A DNA stretch of 64,000 bases, from assembly GCA_946122785.1 (NCBI GenBank), contig CAMGYJ010000007.1, positions 38,403,587 through 38,467,586 on the forward strand. The letters run 5' to 3'. The notes beneath the pieces were generated by a model. The model was not told the origin of the DNA. It searched no databases and saw nothing but the letters and a program-made list of their open reading frames with translations. The position numbers and the translations under genes are program-made. Positions 22,641 to 34,546 of this stretch are shown here, in pieces. How positions within the stretch are numbered: the first letter of the stretch is position 1; every line of letters begins with the position of its first letter. Origin of the DNA: Linum tenue (taxonomy: Eukaryota > Streptophyta > Magnoliopsida > Malpighiales > Linaceae).

Positions 22641-24827
22641 TCAGTATCTAGACAATGTAACATCACTACTACATAACAATGAACCAATTCCTTATTTCAA
22701 TCACTTGGAGAAGACCATAGTTCGAATCTAGCACCACTTTTACAGTGAATAATAACATGAGCTACAATGGCTGCAAATTGTAATAGAGTACCACTACTCG
22801 ACATAACATCTAGAACCAAAAACAGGACAGCCGAGATTATTCGACATGGAGGAGAGGAAATATCGTTGTTGCTCTCAACCGGGAAAGAGACCACGTGTTG
22901 CGGTGGCAGCTCGGTAGTCACATTCACCTCCATCTTCATACCCTGCATCGAACAGTAGTTCTCGTGGCTGCAGATGTAGTACAGCCACGTTGTGAGAGGT
23001 GGTGACACCTACATCTTGTCATGTTAATGTTGAACCCTTCCCCGCTGCTACAGTGGTAGCCATTCTTTTTCACATCTAGCAGTCGTAGAAAGTATTGTTG
23101 TGCCAGAAATCTACATGCTTTGCAAGGCCATCTCATAAAAAGATCAGTGCAACCCGAGTAGTTTGATCATCCTTACTCGCAAGTATTGAGTTTGAAATGA
23201 ATGGTACAGTTTGCTTACCTTCTAGCATGAGCAAGGCAGTTGTACCTGTCGGGAGTCAGTTTTCCTGCAACTACAAGAAGCATAGAAAGCAGTTAGTTTC
23301 ACATGATGGTAAAACCGTCTATTAAGTAACTCAACATGAACGGAAATTGAAATTGATGGAGTGGTCATGCCAATTGTAAAGGTCACAAATTTTCAAGCTA
23401 GGGATATAATTGACACCAGAAAGACTCCATGGTCCTGCCTCTCAGGTTGCAGGTCTGTTAACTGTATCGTCTAGCCTCTCTATTTTAAACAAACCTTAAG
23501 GATAAACAATAACCTTACCACATGTCAAAGAATACAAGAATATGATATGAAACGTCATTATCAAGCTAACAAATTGAACAAAATGCACCAATTGAATTAA
23601 ACATTAACTAAACTCCAATAGACTAAGAAGGAAAACACTCTCATCTTGCTACAATGGAGGCCAAAATCTAATATATATCCATCAGCATTCTCATACACCA
23701 AACTGTCCATATATCTAGAAATTGGTACCCTGCGTTAGATCCCTTCAATACACTCGACAATCCATATCTACAGGAGAGAAAACTCCAAACACATACAACA
23801 AGCTTTCTAGTGTATTTCCATGCCTGAGTCAACACAGAGCTGCCCATTCATCTTGTCTTATCCATACTAACATCCAATCAAAAAGATTCCTCACTCCAGT
23901 ATCCATATCATGTTATACGAGGACTCCATATATGTTTCAAGTCATGATGCCTAGCCTTTCCAACCATTCAAAAGAAACGTATAGTGAGAAGAAGGGCAAT
24001 ATTAAAGAAAGAGCAGAATATCACCTCAATTTGCCGAGATGGGAAAAAATTCTCTCGGCAGAGGTTAGTCTTGGCTAACAGATGAGCAGGCGTGGGAAGT
24101 TTAGACAGTACAAAATAGAGAGGACTGACTCTGAAGGGGTTGGGTACGACACAATCCACACGTAAGGTTGACCTTGGAGACGGGATCGCGCACGAACTAG
24201 TGACCGTAGTGATTTTGGAGCGACCGCCGGTGAAGGAGGGCGTCTCTAGATCCGGTACTTGGCGGCGGGGCTCTTCGATGGTCACAGAGGCCCCTAAGAT
24301 ACAGATTTCTTTGCCTTTGAACAAGCCACCGGGATGATTTTGGAGATGGGTATTGGCCAAGAACAAGTCACCGAATCGATTTTGGGAGACTTCGGAGAAG
24401 GAGATCGAGGAACAACTTTTCGTTCGTCCGTCGTCGTCCCCTATTTACCAGTTTTCTCAATCGTCCGGAAAACAAACTATTTCAATTTTTAATTAATAAA
24501 AATATAAATACAGTTTGGCAAAAAAAAAATGAATAAGCGTTTAAGTTGGACGGAGAGGGAGTCTCCGTTAGTGTGGGAGAGCCGGGTTGGTTTCAGTTCT
24601 GGTTACTCATTGGCTTTGGGTCGGGCTAATTAAACCAGTCACTGCCACATCAGCGCCACGTGGCCCAATAAAAAACGGCGTCATAAAAGTGCGGCACCAT
24701 AGCATTGGCCTGAGCAACTCTTTTCACTTTCATGGATAGCCCATTTCCAGTTGATTCCTTTCACAAAATTGGAAAAGTTTTGCAAATTCACTTGCTATGA
24801 CAATTGAGCCCACAATAATATGAGGCG
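22641..24827 (-). other. Low-copy-looking segment, possible spliced minus-strand transcript
   Basis: I recognise no gene. The minus strand has features of one. A CACGTG G-box within GCCACGTGGC (24655-24664) and CCAAT lie upstream of a CpG-richer leader-like block (24000-24440), which ends at a donor-like site (GAG/GTGATA near 24027). A small exon-like piece occurs near 23230-23275 (TTGCAG/GAAAAC to AGAAG/GTAAGC). An open stretch at 22697-23008 has a hydrophobic segment (AVLFLVLDVM) that could be a membrane helix. The pieces do not join in one frame. A decayed gene or a non-coding transcript is possible. Confidence 0.25.
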
Positions 24828-24835
24828 GGTGTGGT

Positions 24836-26160
24836 CAGTGGCGTAGCCAGATTTTGAGTTGATTGGGGTCCTGTAAAATAAATTAATAATGTAAAGATAA
24901 ATGAATTTAAAAATATATAGATGAAATGAACTACGTAATTCGATGTTTTACTAATATGATACATCTGTTCGTTTCTACAATGAGTCCCAACATGATTTTA
25001 TATTTTGAAAACATTGTAAACTAATTCCCGGTCTACAATATTAAACACCTCTTTTATCCTGTCAAGAAATCGTAATCATCACTTATTCGATTTGAAAATT
25101 TGTTTGTGATGCATAACTGAAAATGACCTTTCAACGCTAACAGTAGGAATTCTCTCCACACAAAAAAAAAAAAAACGCAAACAGTAGGAACAAACATAAT
25201 AAGTGTAAGCTTAATTAATAGATAAACTAATAGTTATAGGTACAATATTCCATTCTATTATGGAACTTTACAAAAATATCCATCTTCTATTTCTTACATC
25301 AAACATGCTCATGTAATTTGAAAAAATTATCAAACATGTCATTCTGTTAAAATTTTCATCCAAACACCGTCAACCATGACCGAATCTTGGTTTGTGAGAC
25401 ACAAATATAAAAAATATCTCTAATAATTTCACTTAAGCATTTTTGTTTCTTTTGTATAGCCCAGTGCCCCTAGTACTTTCACTTTAACGAGACTTGGAAA
25501 AATAAATGATGTGGCAAAACTGACATTTTTCCTATGATTTTGTTGAGGTAAGGTCGTTCGAAGCATAATTTGATCTTAGTTGACAATTTTTGGATGAAAA
25601 TTTAAATAAAAGACATATTTTATAAAAAAAATTCAAAATATATAAACATATTTGATGTAAAAAATAATAAAGCAACATATTTGATAAAAATGCATATTAG
25701 ATCGACATATTATACCTATAACTAATAAACTAATAGATAATAATTATGTTTTATCTCTTTCCACCATCTTTATGTTCGGCTCATCTACTCCCTTCAAACA
25801 TTTGAACCTATCATCCCAGCTCTTTCTATTATGATTCTGAAATGAAGAGACTTATAATAGAATAGGAGTAGCTCTTTTCGATTAGGATTTAAAACAATAA
25901 TTATAGTAGAGATTCCATCTTTAATATTTAGAAATAGCTTAAAAATAATTTAATTGAAGTAGTCTTCTTGTCCTTTTGGTGGAGTTGCATATACAAGACA
26001 ATGGGGTCCTGGATTTTAGAGTAAAAAAAATAGAAATGTAACAGGATCCTAAATTTTAAGCCCTTCTTGAAATATATATATATATAATGAAAAATTTTGC
26101 CCTCCAATTTCTTAAGTGGGGTCCTGGGACACCAGTCCCCAAGCCCTTCCTCCGTTACTG
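24836..26160. mobile_element. hAT-type nonautonomous element with 8-bp TSD
   Basis: This 1325-bp AT-rich element has imperfect terminal inverted repeats: CAGTGGCGTAGC at the left, and CAGTAACGGAGG as the complement of the right end. It is flanked by perfect 8-bp duplications GGTGTGGT (24828-24835 and 26161-26168). Both ends carry GGGGTCCTG-like subterminal sequence. No coding capacity. The 8-bp TSD and CAG(T)G-type ends fit the hAT superfamily. A smaller element is nested inside. Confidence 0.85.
25233..25722. mobile_element. Nested MITE-like inverted-repeat element
   Basis: This 490-bp AT-rich element begins GTTATAGGTA and ends TACCTATAAC (a perfect 10-bp inverted repeat). It is flanked by TAATA on both sides. 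It sits inside the hAT-type element, so it inserted later. The superfamily is unclear; the short A/T-only target duplication makes the exact boundary uncertain. Confidence 0.55.
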
Positions 26161-26168
26161 GGTGTGGT

Positions 26169-27060
26169 TAACTTAAAACATGCAAAATTTTTGATAGGGC
26201 ATGGAATAAGTATGGTTTTAGTCTCTCCTGTTATGTACTCATATCTCGTTCTACTAAGATTATTTCTTCAATTATAAAAAATATAGGAATCAAATTATAA
26301 CTTTTCAATGATAGTTAGGGTACTTGAGAAAATAAATAGTACAAATGTAATGGAGTATATACCCGAACTAAAACCTAATTCTTTTTCTCTCTCTTCACTC
26401 TTTTCACCTTTCCCCGTTTGGTAAGATGATTATGTTGGTTATATATTACTGAATAGATGTATCAAAGTAGGAGAAGAATGATTGGTCTATTATTGTACTC
26501 TATCCTATGGGTTAATAGATGTTTTAGGATATAATATCATAATCCTAATAAGAATTATTATACTTTTCATTGATTTCATGATGTATTAGGTCCTTTCAGT
26601 GTTATTGTTGAAAATCTACATGTAAATTTTTACGTAAAATAACATTTGATGTAATAGGCGGGTATTACCTACAGGTACGCGAAAACTACAGGTATGAAAA
26701 CAGAATTACAAAGCCTTTCCCTCATTGATATATGGGTCGGTATGATTTTTTATATTTGAAAATATAGTTATGACAAGCTCACCCCATTGTCATCCTACGT
26801 AAAAGTCATTTTGGTGTTTGGAAACTATATATTCTATATTCACAATATATGATTTCACAAATTATAATATTCTGCTTGTTCTATTTTGGTACTACTATCA
26901 TAGTTCTTATATCTCATATAATTTCACAATACAAGTCTACATAAATTCTAGAGATGGAAGTTTGGTTTGTGGTGATTATGGTTAGCAAAATTAAGAGTGT
27001 GATTAGTGGTTAATCATTAACCATTAATATATATAAACCTGAAGTAGTGTTACTATTGCA
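26169..27060. other. AT-rich intergenic, nothing recognised
   Basis: No open frame of note, no terminal repeats seen, and no similarity to other parts of this window noticed. Confidence 0.4.
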
Positions 27061-27345
27061 TAATGTACATTTTACATTTTGATACTCCAAATTTAATTTT
27101 AAGCTGAAATTGGGTTAACGTTGCATTAAAATTTATATTTTGATACCCCGAATTTAATTAAATCACAACTTAGTCACCATAATGTACATTTAACATTTTG
27201 ATAACCAAAATTTAATTTTAAGTTGGCGTTTGGTTACCGTTGCATAAAATTTACATTTTGATACCCCCAATTTCATTAAATCACAACTTAGTCACTATAA
27301 TGTACATTTTATATTTTGATACCTCAAATTTAATTTTAATGTAAA
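27061..27345 (+). repeat. ~119-bp tandem repeat, about 2.4 copies
   Basis: Units start TAATGTACATTT at 27061, 27180 and 27298. Each contains two related half-units with (C/T)ATTTTGATAC, about 60 bp apart, so the array is a dimerised 60-bp motif. AT-rich. A short satellite-like array with substitutions between copies. Confidence 0.8.
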
Positions 27346-27618
27346 ATCATTGAACTATTTTGTTTTGGCATCTACATTTTATGAGATTCGTACCTACAAT
27401 TTTTTAAATTTGCATATTTGTCCAATGTTTAGATTTCACTTGAATTCATGAATCCAATCCAACAATCATTTTGAACCAATCCACGAATCCAATCCACCAT
27501 AACATAAAAGTATGAATTTAGTTTGTATAATACAAGATGTTGTATCACTAAACGGTAGGATAAGATTCGACCATTTTATATATATATTTGACTTAGGTAG
27601 TATGTAATAGATAGGGAA

Positions 27619-28053
27619 TTACAAGGAATTGAAAAGGAGATAGCGGAAATCAGCCAAACGATGATTAGCCGATGCAAGAGCTGTTTTCGCCACGCAATGG
27701 GCAGCCATGTTAGTTCTACGGGGAGAAAAAACAAAACGAATAAACGCGAATGATGCTTTCATCAACCAGATTTCTTCAAGAATCGCCCTGCCACGATTAT
27801 GATCCTGTACATCCTCCGATACTCGTCGGATCACCAGTTGCGAATCCCCACAGAAACAAACAGAAGAAATACCCTGAGTTAAGCACAAATCCATTGAATC
27901 ACTTAATGCTAGAAGTTCCAATATAAAAGGGTCGAATAAACCGACGTAGTACTTACCGTATGCACAAGTTATCGACCCTGCCAGTGATAAGCCCACGAAC
28001 CCAATGCTGCCACCAATATCATGTCCTGTTGCTCCATCAAACCGAAGTAGCAA
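27619..28053 (-). pseudogene. LINE ORF2, plant-type RNase H domain
   Basis: This C-terminal RNase H of the RVT_3 type is common in plant L1 elements. LRFDGATG has the first Asp, FILELLALSD the Glu, CGDSQLVI the next Asp, and NMAAHCVAK the final motif with His. The domain itself is open to its stop at 27619 but lies downstream of several breaks. Confidence 0.85.
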
Positions 28054-28218
28054 ACCATCCTGGGGGCATGAAGCGGTAACCAGCGCGGGGGACTGGCGAT
28101 GCTGGGGAGCTCCGACATTCAGTTGGGAAGATGTAGCTGCAATCCATTCCTCCTGCTACTGCCGAAACTGTCGAAAGAGGGGGCCGGGCAGGTATTGGAC
28201 ACGATTGTAGCATGCCCA

Positions 28219-28704
28219 TCATCGTAATTTACAGATGCGCCAGGAAATGAAGACAATCTCGGCCATCTCTAGCTTGTTGAGATGCATTGAAGTCAACACC
28301 TGAGACCAGGCCACATCAGCCGGTAACGTCGCTAGTGTCACTCGAAGCGGAGTCTTGCCAGCCAAGTCCCAAACACCACGAGCAACCCTGCAATCAAAAA
28401 TACAGTGGGAGATGGATTTCAAAGCTTCAGAACAAACAGGGTAAACGTTGGAATCACTAAGGGATTTAGCTTGGAGGATATCCAAGCATGGGAGGAATCC
28501 ACGCACAGCCCGCCATAAGAACACACGAAGCTTCTGCGGCACCGGCAGACTCCAGAGTACTTTCCAAACCCGAGACTCCGGATGAGGAAGTAGGGTATTG
28601 AACATCGCAGCACGTTCATCTGAGAGTAAGTGGTACCCTGACTTCACAGTATACTGCCCAGTCTCCGAGTAGTGCCAAATAAGACGATCGGGCTTCGGTG
28701 ACAA
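28219..28704 (-). pseudogene. LINE ORF2, zf-RVT region
   Basis: This is the C-terminal Cys/His region found in plant L1 ORF2: WHYSETGQYTVKSGYHLL, FLWRAVRGFLPCLDILQ and a reduced Cys/His finger (CSEALKSISHCIFDC). It is in a different frame from the preceding part. Confidence 0.85.
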
Positions 28705-28767
28705 CGGGACAGGGAGGGAGAGTATCCACTTAATGCTATCGGGGGAAAAATACAGTTAAAGAAGCTC

Positions 28768-29487
28768 CTAGTTCCACGAGCGCGTCAGGTGATTAATGAG
28801 AGAAGCCACGAAAGGGTTTGGCAGAGTAATACCTGGGAGTAGGGAGGGGGAAGAAGGTGGAGAAGTGGGTAACCATGGATCGTCAAGGATCCTGATGGCT
28901 GTGCCACAACCTACCTGCCACCTTAATCCTTTGAGAAGCAGCTTACGCCCTTCTAGAACTCCTTGCCATGCCCAGGAAGGCCGATTTCCAGTTGGTGCGT
29001 GGAGGAAGTCACACGAGGAGTGGTAGCGGGCCTTGTATAATTGAGCAAGGGTTGAAGATGGAGATAACAGCAGCTTCCAAGCTTGCGTTGCCAGCATCGC
29101 TATATTGAAGAGATCGAAGTCCCTGAACCCAAGTCCCCCACCAAATTTACTAACAAAAATGGCCAGCCAGGAGATCCAGTGGATCCCTTTGTCTTTGTCT
29201 TGGCTTGCCCACCAAAATCGCGAGAGCTGGCCATTCATACGCCGACAAGTGGTAGCTGGTAGGCGGAACGAGAGCATCGCGTACACTGGGGTAGCCGACC
29301 CTACAGCCTTGATCACAACTTCTTTCCCCGCCAGAGAGAGAGACTTTGACTTCCATATCTGAATCCGTTTACTTAATCCATCCTCTAGAAACCGAAACGT
29401 CTGAACCTTGGATCGGTGGATCTGAGCTGGCAAGCTAAGATATTTTTCAAGCTCTCCAATGGAATCAATCCCCAAAGAGGCAGCCAA
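28768..29487 (-). pseudogene. LINE ORF2, RT-downstream (connection) region
   Basis: This 240-codon stretch after the RT is typical of plant L1 ORF2: KYLSLPAQIHRSK (usually YLGLP), WKSKSLSLAGKEVVIKAV, GIHWISW and GGLGFRDF. It is separated from the RT frame by a stop or frameshift near 29500. Confidence 0.85.
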
Positions 29488-29530
29488 ATCAACAGCTTCC
29501 TAGGCTGTGACATTTGAACTGAAGCAAACT

Positions 29531-30804
29531 TTAGATTTTCTGGAGGTTGATTTTCTGGCCACTGGCCGCCTCATAGAGGTTAAGAAGTTGCAACAGTTGC
29601 ATGCATTCCGTTGCAGAAGCTCGCAAAAACAAATATGTGTCATCAGCAAACAGCAAATGTGATGTTAGTGGCGCAAAGTGATGAATTTTCAGACCATGTA
29701 ATTGATGAGAAGCAATTGCATTCGAAATCAGATTACAAAATGCTTCAGTGTAAATGGAAAAAAGGAAAGGCGAGAGCGGATCACCTTGTCGGATGCCCCG
29801 TTCAGGCCGGAAATAGCCGTGAGTGTGACACACGCTTTGATTAGTTTTATCCAGCCAGAATCGAACCCTAAAGCCTCCATGACACCAAATAGAAATCCCC
29901 ACTCAACTCGATCATATGCTTTCTCCATGCCCAGTTTGAGAGCCATCCACTTCTCTCTATATTGTGTCTTCGTTTTGAGAAAGTGCATAACTTCCTGAGC
30001 GATGAGGATGTTATCCGAGATGTCCCTACCTTTGACAAAGCCGTTTTGAGCATCACTCACAACAGAAGGGAGCACCTGACTCAACCGAGAAGATAAAACC
30101 TTAGATATAATCTTGTAGAAAACCTGACATAAGCCTATTGGTCTCCTCTGCTTCATCGAATCTGCATTTGAGACCTTGGGGATCAAGGTTAGCAGCGTAT
30201 GATTGAAGTTATGCAGTAATCTACTCGATCGAAAGAACGAACTAGCAGCCACACAAACAGAATTACCAATAACGTCCCAATAGGACTGGTAGAAGGCCGC
30301 AGTGAACCCATATGATCCTGGGGCTTGAGAAGGGCCAATATCAAATGCTGCTCGTTTAATCTCCTCATGCGATACCTGGGCTGAAAGGTAAGCATTCTGT
30401 CTAGTGGTAACCTTGCGAGCTATTCCTAATGCAGCCACAAGGAAGTGAAACGAATTTCCATTAGAAGTAAAAAGGAATTGGAAGTATGATACAACCACTT
30501 CACCTTTTGCTGGTTCCTCAACATGTACAAAGCCATCATCATCCCTGAGTAATTCAATTTGGTTATGCCGCCTTCTTTGGTTTGTAGTAATGTGGAAGAA
30601 CTTTGAGTTAGAGTCGCCCTCCTGCAGCCATCCATTCCTGGATTTTTGTTTCCAATAGACCTCTTCCTGCCGATATGCAACTGCTAGTTGAGTCTCGAGT
30701 CCTTGGATGGTGGGCCAATCAATGGCCAAGTGATCTCGTTCTGCCTCAATGGCAAGCCTGAGCTCACGAATCAGTCGGGCCGAGTTGGTGGTGCCTTGTT
30801 TCAC
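29531..30804 (-). pseudogene. LINE ORF2 reverse transcriptase (split by frameshift, active-site change)
   Basis: Two overlapping frames (29728-30804, then 29531-29902) together cover the RT. The first has GWLQEGDSNSKFFH, LTLIPKV, RPIGLCQVFYKIISKVL and QNGFVKGRDISDNIL. Motif A reads LKLGMEKAYDRV, where a catalytic Asp is expected in place of the Gly. The second frame has RQGDPLSPFLF and motif C FADDTYLF. The frame changes near 29880. With the motif A Asp lost and the frameshift, the enzyme is dead. Confidence 0.88.
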
Positions 30805-30833
30805 CCACTCTACTAGATGATGACGTGCTGTCT

Positions 30834-31625
30834 TTAGGGTGGAAAACAGCTAAAATTGAGGCGTCCCGGGTACAACAGTCTGCCACGAGACAGTGACAAT
30901 GTTCCTTGCTTCCTCATTCGAACATCATCTCCTGTCAAGTGAAATCTGGCCCTCCCTTTGCCTGCACCAGGGGTCAGCTGAAAGAGGAGCATCCTGTGAT
31001 CAGAACCAAGATCGTTTAAGTGAGAAATCTGTACATTAGGCCAATCATGAATGACCAATTCAGAACCTAGACCACGGTCTAAACGTTCAAGGATATGGGT
31101 GGCGAGCCCTTGACGATTAGACCAAGTGAATTGAGGCCCTCTAAACCCCAAATCCAGCAGCCCTGAAGCGTCCAGGAAGGACTTGAGTTGCTCAATCATC
31201 GAGAAGGATGAAGGTCGTCCACCTTGCTTCTCAGAGGCAAAAATCACACAGTTAAAGTCACCCAAAACAAGCACAGGTGAGGCACACAACAAGATCAAAC
31301 GGAGAAGTTCATTGAATTGAAGAGAGCGAGTATTTACAATGGAACTAAGATGGACAAAGAAAAGAGTAATGTTACCCCAAACTAGATGGTGCAACTCCAC
31401 ATAAATATAAAATGCATCCTGGCCTATCACACTACACTGGACAGAAGGGGCACAAGCAAGTGCTAACCCTCCTGATAAACCTACTGGGGACACACAACAA
31501 ACCACATCTCGCTTAGTCTCACTTAAACAAAGGATCGAGGGCGAGAAGCGACACATAGCTCCAAAGAGTGAAGGAATCGTCAGGGCAGAGCCTATTCCCC
31601 AACAATTCCAAGCCAAAATGCTCAT
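30834..31625 (-). pseudogene. LINE ORF2 endonuclease domain
   Basis: This apurinic-endonuclease-like domain nicks target DNA for reverse transcription. It begins MSILAWNCWGIGSA. The key motifs are LSETKRD (Glu), VLGDFNCV (Asp/Asn) and GSDHRMLL (Asp-His), so its catalytic residues appear intact. The frame ends at 30834, short of the normal linker to the RT. The approximately 100-residue linker is mostly missing, suggesting a deletion plus frameshift between the two domains. Confidence 0.85.
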
Positions 31626-31771
31626 CCATAACTATGGGACCAGTCAGGGCTGGTTGCCTCCACCACTTCGTCACTAGCACTCGCGAGCAAGGGATGCTTC
31701 GCCTCCAATATCTGTTTCTTACAGTCGGGCCGCTCCTGCAGCAGATCAGTGTCAGCAGTTCTGCCCAGAGC

Positions 31772-32131
31772 CTAGTTTGGCGAGGCAGAGCCTCCCTCGG
31801 TTGGCACTGGTGCAACAGAATTTGGGTCTAGATTCCGGTCCGGAGCCGGGAGCAGTTGCAAGGGATCCTGCCGAGTCTGCAGTGGGGTAAGGGTCAGCCC
31901 CGTGCGCACCCAAGTGAAGTTCCTTCGACCTAGCAAGTTTCGCTCATTGACCTTGGGGCCGGATTTCTTCAATACCAAATGACGACTATACGGGGAAGGT
32001 TTGCCAGCGAGTTCATCCCGTCTTGGGCATTGCTGGCCAATATGACCAAACACTCCACATAGGTCGCAAAACTGGGAGGGTTTTTTCGAATCTGACAACA
32101 GTAGTGAAGTCCCCCTTACCTGATTTTTCAT
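31772..32131 (-). pseudogene. LINE ORF1, zinc-knuckle part
   Basis: This is the downstream portion of ORF1 in a different frame. It carries a CCHC knuckle (CDLCGVFGHIGQQC) followed by a proline-rich, low-complexity tail, the usual layout of plant L1 ORF1 after DUF4283. Separated from the N-terminal piece by at least one frameshift. Confidence 0.75.
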
Positions 32132-32247
32132 GGGTAGCCAGGACTGAGACTGGGAGGGGGAGACGGGAGTCCAACCATACCCGCGCCCTTAGGTAGGAAA
32201 TATGAAACCCGCCACATTTGCTCAGCCACTTCTGGGGAAACCGCCAC

Positions 32248-32556
32248 CTAGGGGGCCAAATTCACAAGGTACTTGGGCAGGATCCAGGGTGCCATCCGTA
32301 AGACTCGAGTCATGTCAGTGTCGTTGGGGAAGACAGACTGAAGAAGACCTCCCGCCATTGGGAGAATGGAAATCGGGCCGGAGCAGTTCCACAACCCGCC
32401 CAAAGTGGTGAGTAACTGGCGGATTGACGGAGAGGGGCCAATCACTTTTTCCAATAGGGAAAGCTCATTGCGTTCTGCCCCGGGGGCCACATCTGCATCG
32501 CCAAAGACGACAACCCTCGACTCAGCCATCTTGCGAAGACCTGAACTGGATTTCAT
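32248..32556 (-). pseudogene. LINE ORF1, N-terminal part (DUF4283)
   Basis: This is the start of the LINE ORF1 protein, an RNA-binding chaperone-like component of the retrotransposition particle. The frame opens with two candidate Mets; the second (MAESRVVVFGD) is followed by NELSLLEKVIG and a W/P-rich segment typical of DUF4283. The frame is lost near 32248, and similarity continues in another frame toward the knuckle-bearing piece at 31772-32131. It lies about 230 bp from the element's 5' end, as expected for ORF1. Confidence 0.7.
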
Positions 32557-32804
32557 TGGGGGGGGGGATCCAGAGCAAAACGAGAGCAGATCTGGGAATC
32601 ACTGTACAGAGGAAGGAAGCTCTTTGGGGGTGGTTAAATAACCCCATGGTTCCGCAGCCCAATCCCGTCGGCGCACCACGTCGGGGGATCGCACTCGGCG
32701 ATGCGCACGACGGCGCTATCCTCGCTCCTACTATCCACGAACGAGAGGAGAGAGGAGAGGTTTTTTTTATTCCCCGGGATTTATTCACTTCGACCATTTT
32801 ATAT

Positions 32805-34222
32805 TTGGTCATTACGTGAAATAATATAAAAAAATGATAAAAGAGAGACGACTCTAAAATATTATAAGAGCGAATTTATAAACTCATTTAGTACATTTAC
32901 GGGGTACTAAAAAAATTTCTATTAACTACATGTAACAAAATATGCGACATCTACATAATCAAGTGTCAATAAATTGCTACGCTGAAAAGGATTGGTTGTT
33001 GTATTGACGGCCAACTAAAAGAATTGGTCAAAACCTTTCCATTATCTACTTACTCTTCGTTTCATTTTTCACTCGCCTTCCATAACGCTTTCTTTATTTC
33101 TTTCCTTGCCTTCTTCATTAACCTTAATTAGTATACTATTTTTATGTATTCTAATCACAAGTATGAATGGTACATACACCACTCACCAACAATCTAGAGA
33201 AAAAATAATTGAACCATGAACCACTATGGTTCTTATTTATTAGAAAGTTTTCATTTTCCCCTATGGGATTTAAAGGCGTGAAATTTTAAACGAGTTTCAG
33301 TTTGAATTCATTTTACTTCTCTCTGAGTTTTTCTTTTTTTACCCGGGCTAGAATTTTCAACAATTTACAGGGAATGTTTGGTTAGATATCTACACATATC
33401 AAATAAATAGTTTTCATTTTTCTATAAAAAGCAATTAATTATCATCTTAAATACATCACCATAAAAGGATTTAAGCCTCAACAATGCAAATTACAATTAT
33501 GTACCTACACTTAATAGATATTTAGATTTATAACCTAAATTTATTTTTTGTCATATAAGTCCTCAAATATTGATGGAACATTACATTTTAGTACATAAAA
33601 CTTTTGTGTATTATATTTTGGTACCTAAACTTTTGAAGTTTTGCAAATAGGTCTAATTTTGTATGTGTAATTAAAACACCCTCGAATAAATGGGTATCCA
33701 TACCCAACTAATACACATTTAGATTATCGAAGCAAATATTCGTACCCTACCAAAACCCATATATATGTCACCCATATCATATCCATAATCAATGGGTTTA
33801 CTTGGGTTTAGGTAAATATCAATTACTAGCCGAAATTTTCAAAAATAATTAAATTGGATATTGACCGCCACATATCTCTTCTCAGTCAATATCATATTGT
33901 CACGTCAATATTACTAACAAAACTGCTAACAAAAAATTAATTTTAGGTTAATAATAGTAACAAAACATTATAACGGGCCACATAATACATGCCCATAGGT
34001 CATCTCCATCCTGCGACAAGGCGCGATATCACCACCTAGTATTGTTTAAACTAGAAGTACCAAAAACATAACACATCCATCTTAATATGTTATTTGTTAC
34101 ATTTTAGTGCTTGATTTCATATTGATAAATAGGCATTAAAATTTTTGTGGACTTTATTAAAGTTTGACTTGATTAAAATTTAGTACTTAAGACATAAGTA
34201 ATTTATTTGTTATCTTGTCAAA
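32805..34222. other. AT-rich intergenic, nothing recognised
   Basis: No open frame of interest. 33480-33700 has the TAGGTACCTAAACTTTT-like phrases common in degraded plant repeats, but no boundaries could be found. Confidence 0.4.
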
Positions 34223-34248
34223 CTAGTTTTGTGCCCGCCCGATGGGCG
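34223..34248 (-). mobile_element. Possible Helitron 3' terminus
   Basis: On the minus strand a GC-rich hairpin (CCGCCCATCGGGCGG) is followed by GCACAAAA and then CTAG, with a T next in the flank. This is the Helitron 3' end pattern: a hairpin about 10 nt before CTRR, inserted before T. No TC-type 5' end was identified, so the extent toward higher coordinates is unknown. Confidence 0.4.
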
Positions 34249-34546
34249 GCGAGTTTCATTTGTTTGTACATTTACTTCTATTATATATCATTTTTCAATG
34301 GTATCGAACTCCTAGTTTTTCATATTTATTTATTATTGTTATCAATTATCCATGTTTCATTAGATACGAGGGGCGCTTTGGATAAAAAAAGATATGAGGG
34401 ACGCTACATTTACTCCATGTTTTAATCATGATCAACAATAATGTCAAACAACATTGTAACTTCATCACTGCTTGGAAAATAGTATTCATACCATCTAATC
34501 TTTGATTTACCAACAATTCTCAACTTCATAAGTTGTACATGGTTTA

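Larger units (their letters stand above)
27582..32788 (-). mobile_element. Full-length degenerate L1-type LINE with 16-bp TSD
   Basis: This 5.2-kb non-LTR retrotransposon reads on the minus strand. Order: 5' leader, ORF1 (DUF4283 and CCHC knuckle), endonuclease, reverse transcriptase, zf-RVT segment, RNase H, and a short 3' end in an (AT)n tract. Perfect 16-bp direct repeats TTCGACCATTTTATAT flank it at 27566-27581 and 32789-32804, showing the insertion is complete at both ends. All coding parts are broken by frameshifts and the RT active site is altered, so it cannot move by itself. Confidence 0.92.

Noticed and set aside
22700..22740. Possible tRNA gene around GTTCGAATC at 22718
   Set aside because: No A box or cloverleaf stems could be drawn upstream.
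22697..23008. 104-codon minus-strand frame as a confident membrane-protein gene
   Set aside because: It has a hydrophobic stretch, but flanking exon candidates do not join in frame. Kept only as a note in the region entry.
32366..32819. Plus-strand open frames of 91-131 codons
   Set aside because: Antisense to LINE ORF1 and 5' leader; GC-rich shadow frames.
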